Source: Lyophyllum atratum (lineage: Eukaryota > Basidiomycota > Agaricomycetes > Agaricales > Lyophyllaceae). Taken from it: a stretch of DNA of 64,000 nucleotides. Made by a program: the position numbers and the translations under genes. Location of the stretch: NCBI GenBank assembly GCA_014905825.1, contig JACGCN010000031.1:62001-126000 (forward strand), given 5' to 3'. The notes under the pieces were generated by a model. The model saw nothing but the letters and a program-made list of their open reading frames with translations, was not told the DNA's origin and did not search any database. Each line of letters begins with the position of its first letter. Position 1 is the stretch's first letter. Positions 45,926-57,862 of the stretch are shown one piece after another.

Positions 45926-46823
45926 CAACTTCTGAAATAGCACCTCGCATTCCCCGCGGCCAGATTTTCATTGTAGGCGATGAAGCCATAACCGGATTGC
46001 ATCCACCGCGAACACGTGTTCTTCGTTCTGGAACCGGAAGGAACGAAGGTGCGTGGGCAACGACGTGTTTCGCGTATGCGCAATCTGACTTATTGTTCTC
46101 CTGCTTGTAGAAGTCTGGGCTTCGGCGCCCCATGATTGAAACAGCTCTCTTCAACGGGGTGGGTGTAGATCGTACGTAGGGTACCTGTGCTGGCCTAACC
46201 CTAGTCGAAAAATTACCGAGTCATAGATGCTGCTGCCATCGCAGAAAAGAACTCGGCATTCGTTTGAGCTTATGGTGTACTCGCGGGTGCACGCTTGTAT
46301 ACCGAATGGGTCACAATGCTGATTTACTCAGCAGACCATAAATTCGCCATCCGACGACCGCCTAGCTCTCCACGTAACTGAGCTTGCATTACGCAGCGCT
46401 TCTGCAAACTTCTGAGGTCGATTCAAGAACTCGTGGCAGGACACAAGGAACCCACGAGGCAGACACGAGGCCGGGTATGTCTTGATGATGAGCAAGTCCT
46501 CTTCGTTGACCTCACATCTAATCGAAGAAATATGTGTGTGTCGGGTCGAGTCCAGATGATGATACAACCTTCATGATATCCAGCATGATCCAGTCAAACT
46601 TAAGGATAACCCGACCATGTCTTCAACGGTGTACTAATTATGACGTGCGGCGTCAATCAACTTCTTATTGAAAGTCGTGACTTCGACGTCTTACAAACTG
46701 GGGGCCAGATGCCACGCAGCTGGCTTCTTATATGCCGCAGCCTCTCCACGTTTCACCAATACCACCACAACCTCAGCGGATCCTTCAGTTCCTATAGCCC
46801 TGCCCTTGCCTTCATCCTCAGAA

Positions 46824-48894
46824 ATGACAGAAAAAATCCCCTTAAATATTTGCCCTCGTCCGGAGGTATCTGTTTCTCAGAGATGTGGGTAATCGTTTAT
46901 TGATGTCCTGCTGACCTTCTGACCTTTGGTAGTCAACGCACCGGACGCCGACATCATCTTTCAATCTAGCGATGGAATTATGTTCCGTATTCACAAAATG
47001 AACCTGGTGGCGTGTACCGAAGGTTTCTCGCCCCCTGCTCACTGCACTCTCGACGATGTCGCGCCTCTCACCGAGCCCGCTATAATCCTTGATATTCTCT
47101 TCCAATTCGTGTACCCGCAACTTCAGCCGCATCTCGAAGCTGTCGATTTTGAGGTCTTCATGGAAGTGGCCGAAGCGGCGGAGAAATACCAAGTATACTC
47201 TGCGATCAATCTGTGCACGATGCTCATGCTGTAAGTTATCATGTCGTTCCAGTCTTCAAGCGTTTCAAAGCTTACTCCTCAAAGAAAGACACTTCCGGGG
47301 CACGGCGAGGAGATCCTGATGCATGGAATGAAGCATGACTGTCGCAAGCTCATTGCCCCCGTTGCTCCGTTATTACTCGATCATGCTATGGAGGATATGC
47401 TGTTGAAGGTGCCTGAACGGTACAGGATACCCTGGGTATGCTCTATACATGCTCTTCAAATTTCGCCTTCTCATATGCAATGAAGGTCCAATATCACTCC
47501 CAGTGGACGCGGGTTTGGAAGGATTCTATTAATCGTGTCCCAGACGTCCGCGATTTACCCCGAGAAACATGCGGCCTATGTGGCAGGCTACCTCACGAGT
47601 ACGTTATCGAAGTCGTGTCAAGGCTAAGTAGAGAGATGAGTGCACTGCGAGATCTGGATGCAATCTTTCCGTCGCGCACCACTTGCTCTGGCTGCTGTGG
47701 CGATATGGCTCTCATGACAGCTTGGCGCCTATCCATGGAGACTGATATCGGAAAGCTGCTGCCTCTGACGGATATTTTCGGTCCAGATGATACCCCATTC
47801 CAGGTTCCCATCGCTTCTTCCCAGTGCACACTTATTTTCACTGATCCTCACTTTCAGGGTACAGCAATTTATTCGGAACATGCTAATGGCGCTACCGACG
47901 CGGACAGTGGACCAACGGAAACAGTCTCCTGCGATATCTGTGAGTACTTCCTTTTGGATCCAGTTTTCTCAAATGGTAGTTGACGAAGTATAGCTATAAC
48001 GTTTGCTGGTGCTGATGGTGTCAGGTTCTTATCCAGTGATAATGTGGTCTTTTACCTTCATCTGCCCAACGTCAAAGCATGCACCAAAAACCTACTTCCG
48101 CTTGATTATAACGAACTCGTGCCAGCCCCCATCTTGCTTTCTGATCATTCCTCGACGCTTCGGCTCCTGTTCCGATATATCTATCCCGCCCCACATCCAG
48201 ACCTGGAATCAATGGACTTCGACGCTTTGGGATTGCTTACTTGTGCGTCTGAGAAATACCAGATTTATCCTGCGATAGGCGTTTGCAACATACGTATGAC
48301 GTGAGATTTTCGTATCCAGCCAGCTCCAAGTACGTGAATGCTGACGATATTCAAGGCAAATGCTTCCTCAGAACTTGGTAACAAATACCAGCGCCGTCAT
48401 GGTCTATGCTATGAGGAGTCAAAATCACGAGGTCATGGACATGGCTGCTCCTTTGTTGATCGGTAACTGTGTTGTGGACATGGTTAAGCTCATGAGCCCT
48501 GAATGGATTATTCGATGGGTAAGCCGTTGATCCCAATTCATCCCGTCCTCCATGTAGATTGTCTGACCGGCTCATACAGGTTCAATATCATGAAGGCTGG
48601 AACAAGATAATACAGCAAGCGCTGTCTTTCTCGTCCAGTCGCAGCGTATCGGAGATCTACTTCAACGGAGGACGGTCCCGGGTCTGTAACAAATGTAGTA
48701 ATAGATTGGCGGACTTCCTGACGATACAAATCTTGTGCAAGCTAGGCCGTGGTGCTCAGGCACTTCTAGACTTGGACGACACCTTCAAGACCGATATCGG
48801 CATCTGCTGTTCTGCTTCACGAGAGGACATTCGAATGTGGAGACTCGCTGTGGAAGAAGGCATAGTGCGCCTTCCAAAGTTTAGCACATTGTAG
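46824..48894 (+). CDS. Tandem BTB/POZ protein (two fused cluster-type units)
   Basis: Seven exons in phase: 46824-46884, 46933-47230, 47285-47435, 47486-47939, 47994-48300, 48356-48518, 48580-48894; 582 aa. The first unit repeats the cluster pattern: BTB exon of 298 nt (DADIIFQSSDGIMFRIHKMN, LFQFVYPQLQPHL), 151-nt helical exon ending RIPW, then a C-terminal exon with CGLC and CSGCC. Where other members stop after the S/T-F-L end, this frame stays open for 55 codons and splices in phase 1 into a second BTB exon (GADGVRFLSSDNVVFYLHL, LLFRYIYPAPHPDL), a helical exon ending WIIRW and a C-terminal exon with CNKC and ICC. It could instead be two genes, but I find no stop or fitting second start between them. 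Confidence 0.75.
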
Positions 48895-49679
48895 GCCTAG
48901 TGCTGTTTACTTGACGTTGATATATTGGCAAACATCTTTTGACGACTTCCGAAGTTTTTGTTCCTGTCGATGATGCAGTTTCACGCAGTCTACGCGTCTG
49001 ATGTTAGCATCGGCAGAAAGAGGTAACGATGTTTAAGAAGACATGCAAGGTCATGTCGGTTTCCTCTGGATTGGTCAACCACGAAAATTACGTTCCGTAA
49101 CGTCCAAGGTTGGCGCTGCTGCTCTAATAGTCATACCCGTTATCAGTTTGCGTACAATCGGAACGAGTTTAGTGCGTACTTCGAGATAACCATGGCCGAC
49201 TAGATGTAAACTTAGTAATAGCTGCGATATCATGACCTACCTGTCGCTGCCCGTCCTCCAGAGTGGGACCAAGACCGATCTCTGGAACCATGAGCGATAG
49301 GGCGTGATTTAGCTCCTTTCTCCTCTTAAACATCGATCAATGATGTCGCAAAACACTACATTTTCCATAATTCGAATTCGTTACTCCGTATCCTATCATA
49401 CATAGATGACACGGGGTTGAACATAGAATTGGAGTACTCTCGTCGTTCCTCGTGATATAGAACCTGAAACTCATCACTGATCACGTTGACAGATACGTAC
49501 GCGTGATACTGCGGGGAAGCTTTTCAACGACGTCCGACATGGAGCATGGGATCACTAAGAAAAAGGACGCTTTACGGTATGTTCATGACGTGCAGCATGT
49601 ATCAGGACGGCTGAAGGCCCTTTGCCTATGTGCTGCCTAGCTGCCTTGTGCGTCAGTAGATGGCCGGACTCCGGGGCAT
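48895..49679. other. No gene seen
   Basis: No supported frame on either strand. Confidence 0.5.
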
Positions 49680-50010
49680 GAATCACGAAAATACGCATAC
49701 CTCATGAGAAACCACCTCATACTCTCCTGCCGCTGCTGCAAGAGCCGCGAGTACATCCCCGTTGATTCTGACGAAGGTAAGAGGGGATGTATGCGGGTAC
49801 GCGAACTGGGACAAGAGCTCAAGTGTGGAGGCCGTCTCTTCCAGCGGAACTACTTCGCCCTCATGCAGTCGAGATACCTGCAGGCGGAAAACTTTCCACA
49901 GATGGCTTCAACTTCAAGGTAGGACATACCAACGCGAAACCGGACGCCATCCTTCGACATAAACGTAACATCTGACTCAGACGCGTCACCGGCCTCAAAG
50001 CCCCGTTATT
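49680..50010 (-). pseudogene. BTB/POZ pseudogene fragment, cluster type
   Basis: On the minus strand a BTB exon is recognisable: ESDVTFMSKDGVRFRV and EVEAICGKFS in one frame, then EGEVVPLEETASTLELL, SQFAYP and AAAAGEYEVVSH in another. The change of frame falls near 49880, where a stop also appears in the first frame. No following helical or C-terminal exon was found. A decayed cluster member. 50011-50813 upstream of the next gene holds nothing else. Confidence 0.7.
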
Positions 50011-50813
50011 GTTCAGTCATCCCTGGTCGATTCTGTGATACAGCTCAGAGGTTCGGGCGACTGCCATCGTAGGATCATTCAGAGACTCATCCTATGTTTC
50101 CATACCAGTCATGACTGGATCGACCGGGGTTCAACAGCGAGACGTAGCCTCCGACGAGATTCGAGGCTTGAAGTTAAGGTGCCTGCAGCCTATGGTTGTT
50201 GGTCGGAAACGGGGCTCGGTGTTTCCCGAGAATTAGAACTTGCCATAGCCGACTATAGCCGAACGCTCGATGCTCGGCGCTCGCCAGCTCGCTGCTGTGC
50301 ATCAATTTGTTACCACTGCATCGAGACGAATGATACCCCGCGAACTCATTCATTGACAGACGAGAAAAGATTCTGCGGCGTAGGTCATTCAAGTTGAATC
50401 AGCTTGGACAGCGCCCGTACTAATTCACGTCTCCCTAAAGGATACCATCGAACCTCTAGTCTCTCTCTCAGACAATTTTCGGGGCTCTCACTACATTACA
50501 CGAGGAGCTTTGCGCAGCCAAAAAATCGGGACCTTATAGAATCTTGCGCGAAGGATTCTGATCCATGTCTAGTACATCGTTCACAATAGTTTTCGCCACG
50601 TTTCAGGATAAGACATTCACCATATCAAGGTTCCACTCACTATCCATCGGTAGACATGTCTCAAGCACGTCACCTCCCCTATTGCCCTGTTTTATCTCTT
50701 TTCCCTCGTGACTATCGTGTACTCGGGCCACTCGATAGATTCGAGCTGGTGTGATCCAACCAACTCCCATGAAGTTCCGCTCCCTGGTTACCCATCTACG
50801 AAAGCACGATTCA

Positions 50814-51749
50814 ATGCCGAGATCAGGCTCTACACAGTCTACACAGTTCTCTGTGCCGGAAGCTACGGAAATATGTGAGTGTCTGCATCTCTAAAACACG
50901 CTGGTTGACTCAGATTGCGCCGTGGCAGCTTTCGCTGCAAATCCAGACATCACATTCCGGTCCAGCGATGGGATTCTCTTCCACCTTCACAAGATCCATC
51001 TGCAAGTCGAAGCGGGCGGCTTCGCACCTTCCGAATTCCATACCCACGGAGAAGTTGTTCCTCTTACCGAGGACTCTGCGACGTTGAGTGTACTCTTCAA
51101 ATTTCTATATCCTGCCTGCCGCGCCGCTACTATCCTGGAATCGATCAAGCCTGCACTGCTTGAAACCGTAGCAGAAGCGGCAGAGAAGTACGAAGTGTAT
51201 ACGGCGATGGATGTATGCTACGCACGTCTGGGGTAAGCACAATACATCTGCCTTCTAAAAGTGTGTGCTGATACCCGTTTCAGGGAGTCGTTGCCTGCTG
51301 AGGCACACCGAATCATGCTTTTTGCGTATAAGCACGAGAACATCGATCTTCTCGATAGGGCCGCGCTCGCTCTCTTAGGGCAACCATTCATGACAGTAAT
51401 GAAGCAGTTACCACAGGATCTCGCTCTGCATTGGGTGCGCATTAGTATTCCTGAACATCGGAACTGCATCTAATAACCAGCCCTTTCCTTGCAGGCAATG
51501 TACTACAACAGATGGAGTTGTATCCAGCGAGAGGCGTGTTCGTGGCACGCGGTCCAGTACAAGTGGAAATGTAAAAGCAGCGCCTGCGTGAATATCATCA
51601 AGGACATGGGAGCGGAGGAGTTGGTGATAATGTCCCCCGATCTAGTAGCGAGAATGACGGAAGTGCATGGAGACAGTGGTGGGAGCTGGTCCGAGTACGT
51701 GAAAAAGAAAAGCGACGAGATTCCAAAGTTCAGCAGTTTTCGAAAATGA
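50814..51749 (+). CDS. BTB/POZ protein, cluster member 7
   Basis: Four exons: 50814-50874, 50929-51232, 51284-51434, 51495-51749; 256 aa. Starts MPRSGSTQSTQFSV. BTB exon (304 nt, 6 more than the others): NPDITFRSSDGILFHLHKIH, FAPSEFHTHGEVVPLTE, LAETVAEAAEKYEVY-like end. Helical exon of 151 nt: IMLFAYKHENIDLL ending LALHW. C-terminal exon shorter and diverged (AMYYNRWSCIQREA, a C-x4-C pair, IPKFSSF). A rival acceptor at 50913 would give a 39-nt intron in the same phase; 50928 gives a normal 54-nt intron and was preferred. Confidence 0.85.
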
Positions 51750-53467
51750 TCATGATTCGTCTTGCATGCAGCCGACAACCTGTTCGATCGTTGCAAGGTG
51801 AAGTGCGGGCTCGCTCATGATTCATGGATTTTCATGTTAAGTGAAGGCTGGATTAATGCTGTCGGTAGCCAGCGCTGCATATATACAACATCAAGAAGGG
51901 ATCGTTTGGCTGATATATAACGCCGACGCGACTGGTTTGAAAACTTGCCAGTGATCATGGATCATCTTCGACCCTCCTGGCCACCACAAACTCGAGTCTA
52001 CCGACGTATGTTATGCAACTGTCCTCGAATCTCCCCTCAGGCGTTATATATAACTTGTCATTCCACCGGTCTGGGCTTCTCCGCGATAGTTGCACGGTAT
52101 CAGACCTATCACACAGCTGGCGGCCTTCTCACAATTCTGACATGTTCGTTCGAAATCACTTCTGCCATTCTCACGACGGTCCGAAGCATCCAAGCCTTGT
52201 GAGTCTCAGCTATCCCGAGGACCACTCGGAATGGATCTGGGTTTCTTGTCCTTGAGCAAGGTGAGCGTTCTCCTCGCCCCAACCCATCTAACTAGCCGCT
52301 CTAATTTGTCGGTTGCAGGGGTGCTGTACCTCAGATGCGCGCAAATGCGACCCTCCACAAGCTTGGTCTCCGCTGAAGTCCGTTCAGCGTCACTTCCTCG
52401 TTCAGCCTCGCGTCCCTGATCAGCGGCGCCGTGAGTGGTATACTTCTACCGTCCATAACCTAAGCTCAATGTACTCCCACGTCCCCTTGCCTTCCAGAAA
52501 ATACCCGTAAGCGAGTCCCCTCGTTGCCAAGCCCACTCCAATTCTCTGATCCATCGCGCCTGACATGCAGGGTGGCTTCATTCGACGATTAACGGTCCGT
52601 ACGCCTTTTTCTCTGCCCCTCTTGTTCAAAGTTCCCGTTTGTTGATCGAGAGCACCATCCCATCGCGACAGGCTATCCGGCCCCCTCATTGTAAGTTTCT
52701 TCCTGGACAGACAATGGGAGGACAAGCACGGTTACGACAGGGCTCGCTTGCGAGCACCAATATCGAGTTCACGACCTTCATGTCCTCATGCCCCTTATTA
52801 CGCAGTAACGACATTGCAGCCTTAGCTTTACTTGGATTTTCTTAGTGTATCAATGACATACTGGGCATGCGGATTCTGGGAAGATGGGATATACGTCTGG
52901 AACAGCGCTGGCCGGAACAATATGCAAATGATATGACTAGGATACTTTTGATGTAGGCGCCCGCGGCCTGGGTAGTACTCGAGCACAGAAATGAGTCAAT
53001 GAATCTGCCAAAAGCGACCCGAAAAGAAAAGACATAGGAGTCAAAGTGGGATGTACTTGAAGATGAAGATGGTTCCTACATGCGTAGTGCCGATGATGAT
53101 AGATGGGGTATATATGTAGACAGATGAAAATGACAGAGATGAGGATAGGAGGACGAAAGAACAAGGAGAACGTAAGCAAGTAAGTAATCGGGTACGTGTA
53201 TCTATTGAAATGCACTCTTTCAAAGTAGGCCCTTCTCATCCTCCTCCGCGACATCCACCATTCGCGGGGTGCCGGCGTCTCAGACCACACCAGCGGAGCA
53301 CATAGCTCACAATATCTACACACCAAACGCCCAAGCAACCAACCAAAAGCAGCCACCCAACGCAACGCAAGAAAGCATAGGCGGAGGCGGAGAGATGGAG
53401 AGAAGGGGAGAGAGGGATGGGGCGAAAAGTCAGCGGGGGGACGGGGGCACGACGAGCAGCGGGGGGT
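51750..53467. other. No gene seen
   Basis: 1.7 kb spacer between the BTB cluster and the G-alpha gene. Only short frames; 52937-53365 on the minus strand is hydrophobic but without family pattern and probably covers the G-alpha 3' untranslated region. Confidence 0.45.
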
Positions 53468-55551
53468 TCATACGAAGTCTGCGTTCTTGAGGTGTTCGCG
53501 GAGGATGCTGTCGCGTACTGTCCTCAGCGTCGTTGCGGTGGCCTTCGTGTCCTGCAGGTCGAAGACTGGTGTAAGAAGGTCGTAAGAAGCGAGAAGGAGA
53601 AAGAAGGGCTCACCGTAACTGAGGTGGCGTAGAAGTAGCTCACGCGCGGCTCGGGCGACTGCTGCCGGAGTATATCCTTGAACTTCTCCTTCAGATCTAA
53701 CCCCAACACTCAGCCAACGGCACAGGATGCAAGAAAGCAGTACGCACATTTAACAACCGCGACAGGATCATTCGGGCGTTCCCCGTAACTTGGCAAGAAC
53801 GTCTTCACCTGCGCTCCGCTCCTCAGCTTCCTCTTGAGGAGGTCGCATTTGTTGAGGAAGAGGATGATGGTGCTCTTGGCAAGGATTTTAGAGCCGCAGA
53901 CAGCGCGCCAGAGGAGGAAGGAATCTTCGAGACGGTTGACACTGTGATCTTCTAGGAGGCGCTCATCGAAGCAGGATATCGCTGGTGCGTGTCAGGTCTT
54001 TCTGTATGATAAATAGCAGGACGACAGCGACGTACGTGCGACTGTGGATTGGGGTCAATATAGGAAGGGAGGAGTGAGAGGAGGAGGACATACGGAAGAT
54101 GATGGCGTTAACGCCTTCAAAGTAGGGTAGCCACGCGTTGCGCTAATTGCGTACCTGTCAGGTAAGGCGAAGTGTAACGAAGAGACTGACATACCGCTGT
54201 TCGCGACCCCCCAACATCGTATATTAGCCACTCCTGCCCAAAATTGCCACCGATGCCCACGTCTACGACCACAACATCGTCAATACACCGAAGAAAAAGA
54301 AGAGGAATGGGCGCACTACCCAAGAAGTTCGTCGAGTTTTGGTCGAACTGGATTTTATACTCTTGGATCCCAAGCGTCCGCAACCTCGCTCTGACGATAT
54401 CGTCATCCGACGGCTCATACGTCCTCGTCGCGATCCTATCCAGATCGTTCAAGAAGCTGTCCAACAAATCAGCTACCCCTCCTCACGAATCACAAAGCAG
54501 AAAAGACACCCACAACCCCGCCGAATCCTCAATCCTCAACCTCCTCCTCTTCAACACATCCCTAACCGTCGCATCCGTCCACAGCGCCTTCATGTCCTCC
54601 CTACAACTCGCAATCACCTCCGTCGCCTCATCCACCACCTCACCCTGAGCCTGCCCACGCTCATGTCCCTTGCCCGCCACGCCATTCCCGCTAAGCGCAG
54701 CCAAAGGCCCCTCGAGCACATGCTTCCACCCCCGCACGCCAAATTCCTTCACCCGCCCCGACCCAGCTGCTTCCTCGCCTAACACACCCCCACCGCCACC
54801 CACGACCTCCTCCGTCCCCGCGCCCAGCCGCCGCTTAAGATCCGTCTCCACGCGGCGCAGCGGTCCGAGGCGGCGTTTAAGCAGGTGGTGCGTCTCCGTC
54901 AGCTGGATCGGCAGCGTCGCAGCTTCCGCGTCGGATTCTAGGAACTCGGAGTCGAGAGATTCGCGCGGGATGGGGAGGTCGGGGTGGTGGTTGTGTTGGT
55001 TTTGGTTCTGGGTTTTGATGTGGTGGTGGTAGTGGTGGGTGGGGTGGCCGGCGATGGGGGAGGGGAAGGGGGATAGGGGGGCGTTGTCGATTTCGGCTTG
55101 GAGGGTCTCGACGATGGTTATTATGGAGCGGATGAGGTTGAGTTGGATCACGGACCGCCAGGAGAGGCGTTCGGCTTTCCAGTCGGCGCGGGCGTATTTC
55201 ATGCGGAAGTCTATAGATGAATGTGCGTTAGTGGGAAGGAGGAGGAAGGAGCAAATGACTGACTCTTTAGTGTTGTGGATTTGCCTAGATGTGGAGTGTA
55301 GTGATTAGAACGTGGAAGCAGAGGAGTGGATGGCAGGACGAACCGCTCTCTGACTGCCCGAGCAGCAGCACTTTGACTACACTCTTCTGCTTCTTCAGGG
55401 CTACCCTCTCCGCCTTGATTTCCTCGTCGATCCTATCACTAATGCGCTTCTCCTCAGCCTCGCGCCTTTCCCTCATACTCTTCTCCGCCAGCGTCTCGTT
55501 GGGCGGGGGCGCCGTGAACATCGCGAAGGGGTCGTTCTCTGTGCCTCCCAT
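53468..55551 (-). CDS. Large divergent heterotrimeric G-protein alpha subunit
   Basis: Nine exons: 55551-55344, 55284-55264, 55210-54517, 54456-54195, 54142-54094, 54041-54036, 53981-53748, 53696-53614, 53551-53468; 546 aa. P-loop GQSESGKSTTLKNF (residues about 62-75, split by intron 1), helical domain with a long insertion rich in His, Gln, Asn, Gly (about 110-280), switch I DDDIVRARLRTLGIQEYKI with the catalytic Arg, switch II YDVGGSR, then FLAPISCFDERL, NKCD in LFLNKCDLL (about 458) and TSVTDT for the usual TCATDT. The sixth exon is only 6 nt and restores FLAPIS. The catalytic Gln of DVGGQ is Ser (about residue 392). No N-terminal MGxxxS lipidation motif (starts MGGTENDP). Couples receptors to effectors at the membrane; low GTPase activity is inferred. 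Confidence 0.92.
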
Positions 55552-57862
55552 GGTGTTGCTTCAGTGGTATGCGTGCGTGTAGTGATGGGGTCTATGCTTG
55601 ACGGCTGTCAGATGTAAGACGTGTTGTCTGCGCGCACATCAGTCATACGCAGCACGAAGAGGAGCGTGGAGCGGCTTACAAGAATGCCAGTCTATGCGAC
55701 GTGTCGGTGAGGACTTATAGCGTCCGTGATCCGAGTACCTCGAAGGGACAAACGTGTTTCGGCCGGGTCGGCCGGGAAAGATGATAGGGTGGGTGAGGTG
55801 AATGCAGGTGGGGGGTTTGCTGGATACTTGGATGGTTCGTCGTAGGTTCGTCGCGTGGTGGATGTAGGTCGCAGCGGAAGTATATTGATGCGTCTCAATG
55901 GCGACGGATCAACGCAAGGCTGGCAAAAACGTTCTTGCAAGCGTTTCGGGGTGATCTTCAACGGCTTTTCTTTCGTACCGGTGGATGCACGACTGTAGAG
56001 TCTGATGCAGGGTCTGAAATCACTGGTGGGCGGGGAAGAGGGAGGAAGGGAGGTCAACATCAACTCGTCAGGCCCAGGCATTATCATATCTATCGACTGC
56101 TCACTCACGTTGCGCGGTATGGGCTAGAAGTGATAGGTCCTTGGAGCAACGCACGAAAATAGATGACGCTGGGCGCCTAGGTCCCCGACAGGTCAAGGCG
56201 AGGCGAGGCAGCAAGGAGACAGCGGGAAGAGGGAAGCGCTGGTGATGATTCAGGTCCTTATAAGTACGAGGTCAACCGCACGACCAGGCCGGTATGACCC
56301 TGCCAGTGCCACGACATGTTCCCGGTTCCACCATGCTTCTTGCCGTGACCATTGAGTTTTTTTTCTTCTCTTGTGGACCTGCTTCTCGACGGGTCCCCGC
56401 TTCTCGATCCCCGTTGGGCGTAGGTGACGGGGCGGTGTTAGCGAGCCATGCAACCACGCTTCTCAGGCAGATTCAATTAGGTAGGTGGGTATATTATATT
56501 ACGCCTCGCGATCGTTGATCGAATGGTGATCATTGATCACCCCCGTCCACGACGACGGACCCCAAACTGACCCACCGCACCCGCGCCATCCAACGATACA
56601 CACACCCAGGCCACAACGCAGCGACCCTCCCCATCCCAAGCGCCCGGCGCCCACGATCCAGGCAACCTGGCACACCCCCCCAAAACGATCCTGCATTGCG
56701 GGCCTAGACTGAATACGTCGACTGCCAAGATGCATTTCACAACGAAATCCCCTTCCTTCCCTCCCCGGACCCAGTTCGAGCTCCTCTGCGTATGTGACGT
56801 CTAAGATGTACCTAACACTGACAGCGATGTGGGTCAGGTGCAGGCAAACTGGATGCCGAGGTTAGTGCCGCCGAACGTTGCCCTTCATCAGGATCAGTCC
56901 CTGCTGATCTTCAGACCTTCACCCAGTGCCCGTGGCACGCGTTCGGAAGATCGGAGGATCAGGCCGGTCGTGTGTGCCCACACAACAGGGACTGGGCAGG
57001 GTCGACGATGCCGCCTGTGCCCTCACTCGTACTCGTACATAATCTCACGCGAGTTATAGACGGAGGTCTGAAGCCTCGACAAACCTGTTTAGATTGCGTG
57101 CAGCGTTGCCTGACAAGAGCACATCGTCCTCTCGCATTTGTTGCTCCGACCGGCGGCGACGACAAGATCTGGGGTGTCGACCTCATGAATGGTCTTGGTA
57201 CTGGCTACATGGAAGGCACCTGAAGGCACGCACGGAAGCTTTCACCACAGGCGATAACAGAATAAGCGCAGGACATTGACAACAGCCGCGACGGCGACCT
57301 CGTCCACGCTTATACGTAATACTAAATAGCACATGACGTCGCCATGGTCACGCGGCCCTCCTACCACCCCCGGAGCCGATTATCCCGCCGCCGGGGTAGC
57401 ATCATCATCCTCATCATGAACAGTTGACCGTCGACCGTTGACAAGACACACGACGGTGGCGCTATCCTTCAATCCAGCCACCACCTGTCGCGAATAAGGG
57501 CAAAGGCAACCCACATTCCAAGGCCGAGAATGGCCCGGAACGAGACTCACGAAGGGCCACGATCTCTCGGAGGGGTTCGATGGTATCGATAATTAGTATA
57601 TTTTAACATCGGTAGGGGCACGAGATGTAGCGGGGGGAGGCGAAGACGAGGAGGTTCAGGTGTCAGGAGCGTGATGGTTCCGAGAGCATATGTATAGTGA
57701 GGAAATCGAGATAAACAGGCACAGAAACAGGAACAGGGAATGGGAATCGAGCATGAACAGAGAAGAAATGCGAAGAAATGGATACAAGAAACGCAAGAAC
57801 ACACGAAATTCGGAGGTCATGATGGAATGAAGAGATCATTCGCAGCACCGGCAAAAAGGAAA
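55552..57862. other. Long spacer; no gene seen
   Basis: 2.3 kb between the G-alpha start and the GOLPH3 stop. Several frames of 60-140 codons lack conserved pattern or introns in phase. It contains the G-alpha promoter. Tandem GTTGACCG-type words near 57422 and a near-palindrome GTGATCATTGATCAC near 56527 were noted without clear meaning. Confidence 0.45.

Noticed and set aside
56520..56540. Near-palindrome around GTGATCATTGATCAC as a regulatory site
   Set aside because: Single imperfect occurrence without a nearby gene start; not distinguishable from chance.
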